This document shows, in pieces, positions 63,280-64,000 of a stretch of DNA of 64,000 bases. Source of the DNA: Streptomyces sp. CA-210063 (GTDB lineage: Bacteria > Actinomycetota > Actinomycetes > Streptomycetales > Streptomycetaceae); assembly GCF_024612015.1 (NCBI RefSeq), contig NZ_CP102512.1:8990001-9054000 (forward strand), in the 5' to 3' direction. Below the pieces are notes generated by a model. That model did not search any database and had not been told where the DNA came from. It worked only from the letters and a program-made list of their open reading frames with translations. The translations under genes were made by a program, and so were the position numbers. How positions within the stretch are numbered: the stretch's first letter is position 1; every line of letters begins with the position of its first letter.

Positions 63280-64000
63280 ATGGCGGGACCCCGAGTGGTC
63301 ATCATCGGAGCGGGCGTCGTGGGCGCGGCACTCGCGGACGAGATCTCCGCGCGCGGCTGGACCGAAGTGACCGTGGTCGACCAAGGCCCCCTCCCCGCCA
63401 CCGGGGGCTCCTCGTCGCACGCCCCGGGCCTGGTCTTCCAGACGAACCCGTCCAAGACCATGACCGAGCTGGCGCGCTACACCGTCGAGAAGTTCTGCTC
63501 GCTCGACGTCGACGGCAGCCCCTGCTTCCTGCAGGTCGGCGGCCTCGAAGTGGCCACCACCCCCGAGCGTCTGACCGAACTGCACCGCCGCCACGGCTGG
63601 ATCACCGCCTGGGGCATCGAGGCCCGGCTGCTGAGCGCCGACGAGTGCGTCGAGCAGCACCCGCTGGTCAACCGCGACAAGGTCCTCGGTGGCCTCCTGG
63701 TCCCGACGGACGGCCTCGCCAAGGCCGTCCTCGCCGTCGAGGCGCAGATCCGCCGGGCCACCGAGCGCGGCGTGCGCTTCCTCGCCCGCCACGAAGTCCT
63801 CGACGTCACGCAGGCCGACGGCCGCGTCACCGGCGTCCTCACCGACCAGGGCGAGATCCCCGCCGACATCGTGGTGTGCTGCGCCGGCATCTGGGGCCCG
63901 AAGATCGCCCGCATGGTGGGCATGAACCTCCCGCTCACCCCGCTCGCCCACCAGCTCGCCTGGACCGGACCGGTACCGGCGCTGGCCGGGCAGACCGAGG
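63280..64000 (+). CDS. FAD-dependent dimethylglycine/sarcosine dehydrogenase-like protein (partial)
   Basis: The first 240 residues only; the gene runs off the right edge. The N-terminal ADP-binding loop VVIIGAGVVGAALADEI is followed by VVDQGPLPATGGSSSHAPGLVF, in which the conserved His/Ser region for covalent FAD in DMGDH-type enzymes appears, and by ETxR-like segments of the DAO fold. ATG 63280 has GGAGG 8 bases upstream. In this locus it would oxidise dimethylglycine or sarcosine, transferring the methylene to THF via a C-terminal GcvT domain that lies outside the window. Confidence 0.85.
   Translation, partial: MAGPRVVIIGAGVVGAALADEISARGWTEVTVVDQGPLPATGGSSSHAPGLVFQTNPSKTMTELARYTVEKFCSLDVDGSPCFLQVGGLEVATTPERLTELHRRHGWITAWGIEARLLSADECVEQHPLVNRDKVLGGLLVPTDGLAKAVLAVEAQIRRATERGVRFLARHEVLDVTQADGRVTGVLTDQGEIPADIVVCCAGIWGPKIARMVGMNLPLTPLAHQLAWTGPVPALAGQTE

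Noticed and set aside
1..64000. tRNA, rRNA or CRISPR array
   Set aside because: Reading through intergenic regions, I saw no tRNA-like cloverleaf, rRNA signature or regularly spaced direct repeats with unique spacers. The repeats found are short tandem or inverted.

Overview
The window is about 72% G+C by eye. Coding frames show extreme third-position G/C, GTG and TTG starts are frequent, and TTA codons are rare. Together with mycothiol-dependent formaldehyde dehydrogenase, DUF397/DUF5753 regulator pairs, F420-type oxidoreductase, LuxR-type large regulators and Tat-exported proteins, this points to a Streptomyces chromosome, probably core-to-arm accessory DNA. No rRNA, tRNA, CRISPR array or intact transposon was seen.

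Layout. 0-4.6 kb: ABC exporter pair, a small hypothetical gene, a Mug-type uracil-DNA glycosylase, purB and a DUF4326 gene. 4.6-7.8 kb: a tight three-gene cassette (radical SAM, PLP-fold aminotransferase-like, SAM methyltransferase) that I do not recognise. 8-21 kb: SGNH hydrolase, two HlyC/CorC-like CBS membrane proteins, GNAT, an F420 LLM oxidoreductase, a MacB/FtsX-type ABC system, a ribbon-helix-helix/Fic-like toxin-antitoxin pair, a methyltransferase, a secreted lipase and a LuxR regulator. 21-26 kb: biotin genes (bioB-bioA-bioD, divergent bioF) with a 173-bp hairpin mobile-element-like insertion between bioB and bioF. 26-31.5 kb: a WhiJ-type regulator locus, a DUF6328 membrane protein, a secreted NlpC/P60 hydrolase behind a ydaO-type (c-di-AMP) riboswitch, a ClpP homologue, a Tat protein and an orphan Phd antitoxin. 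31.6-36.6 kb: urease ureABC-F-G-D with a candidate GlnR box. 36.8-42.3 kb: a secreted tripeptidyl aminopeptidase-like hydrolase, an epimerase, an acyltransferase, and mycothiol-dependent formaldehyde oxidation (mscR plus an MBL hydrolase).

42.3-50.0 kb: the most interesting accessory block. An acyl-ACP desaturase, ACP, KAS II-like synthase, MMPL transporter, type III polyketide synthase and isoprenylcysteine-methyltransferase-like membrane enzyme run co-directionally, mostly with overlapping start/stop codons. They look like a self-contained pathway that makes a dedicated (probably unsaturated) acyl starter, condenses it to an alkylresorcinol/alkylpyrone-type lipid, methylates it and exports it. 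Three of the genes carry TTA codons (bldA dependence). The block is bordered by a broken nuoD2 fragment on the left and a broken transposase on the right.

50-64 kb: a choline/glycine betaine catabolic locus. ABC uptake (ATPase, a double-length permease, lipoprotein), BetA and BetB make betaine. A three-component Rieske system (ferredoxin, reductase, oxygenase) would demethylate it, and a partial dimethylglycine/sarcosine dehydrogenase-like flavoprotein runs off the right edge. PurU and a MetF-like protein would handle the one-carbon units. An IclR regulator sits centrally, and a 17-bp palindrome GTTGCG-N5-CGCAAC occurs with variations in front of six transcription units in this locus. The formaldehyde released by the Rieske step could feed the mycothiol pathway 10 kb upstream.
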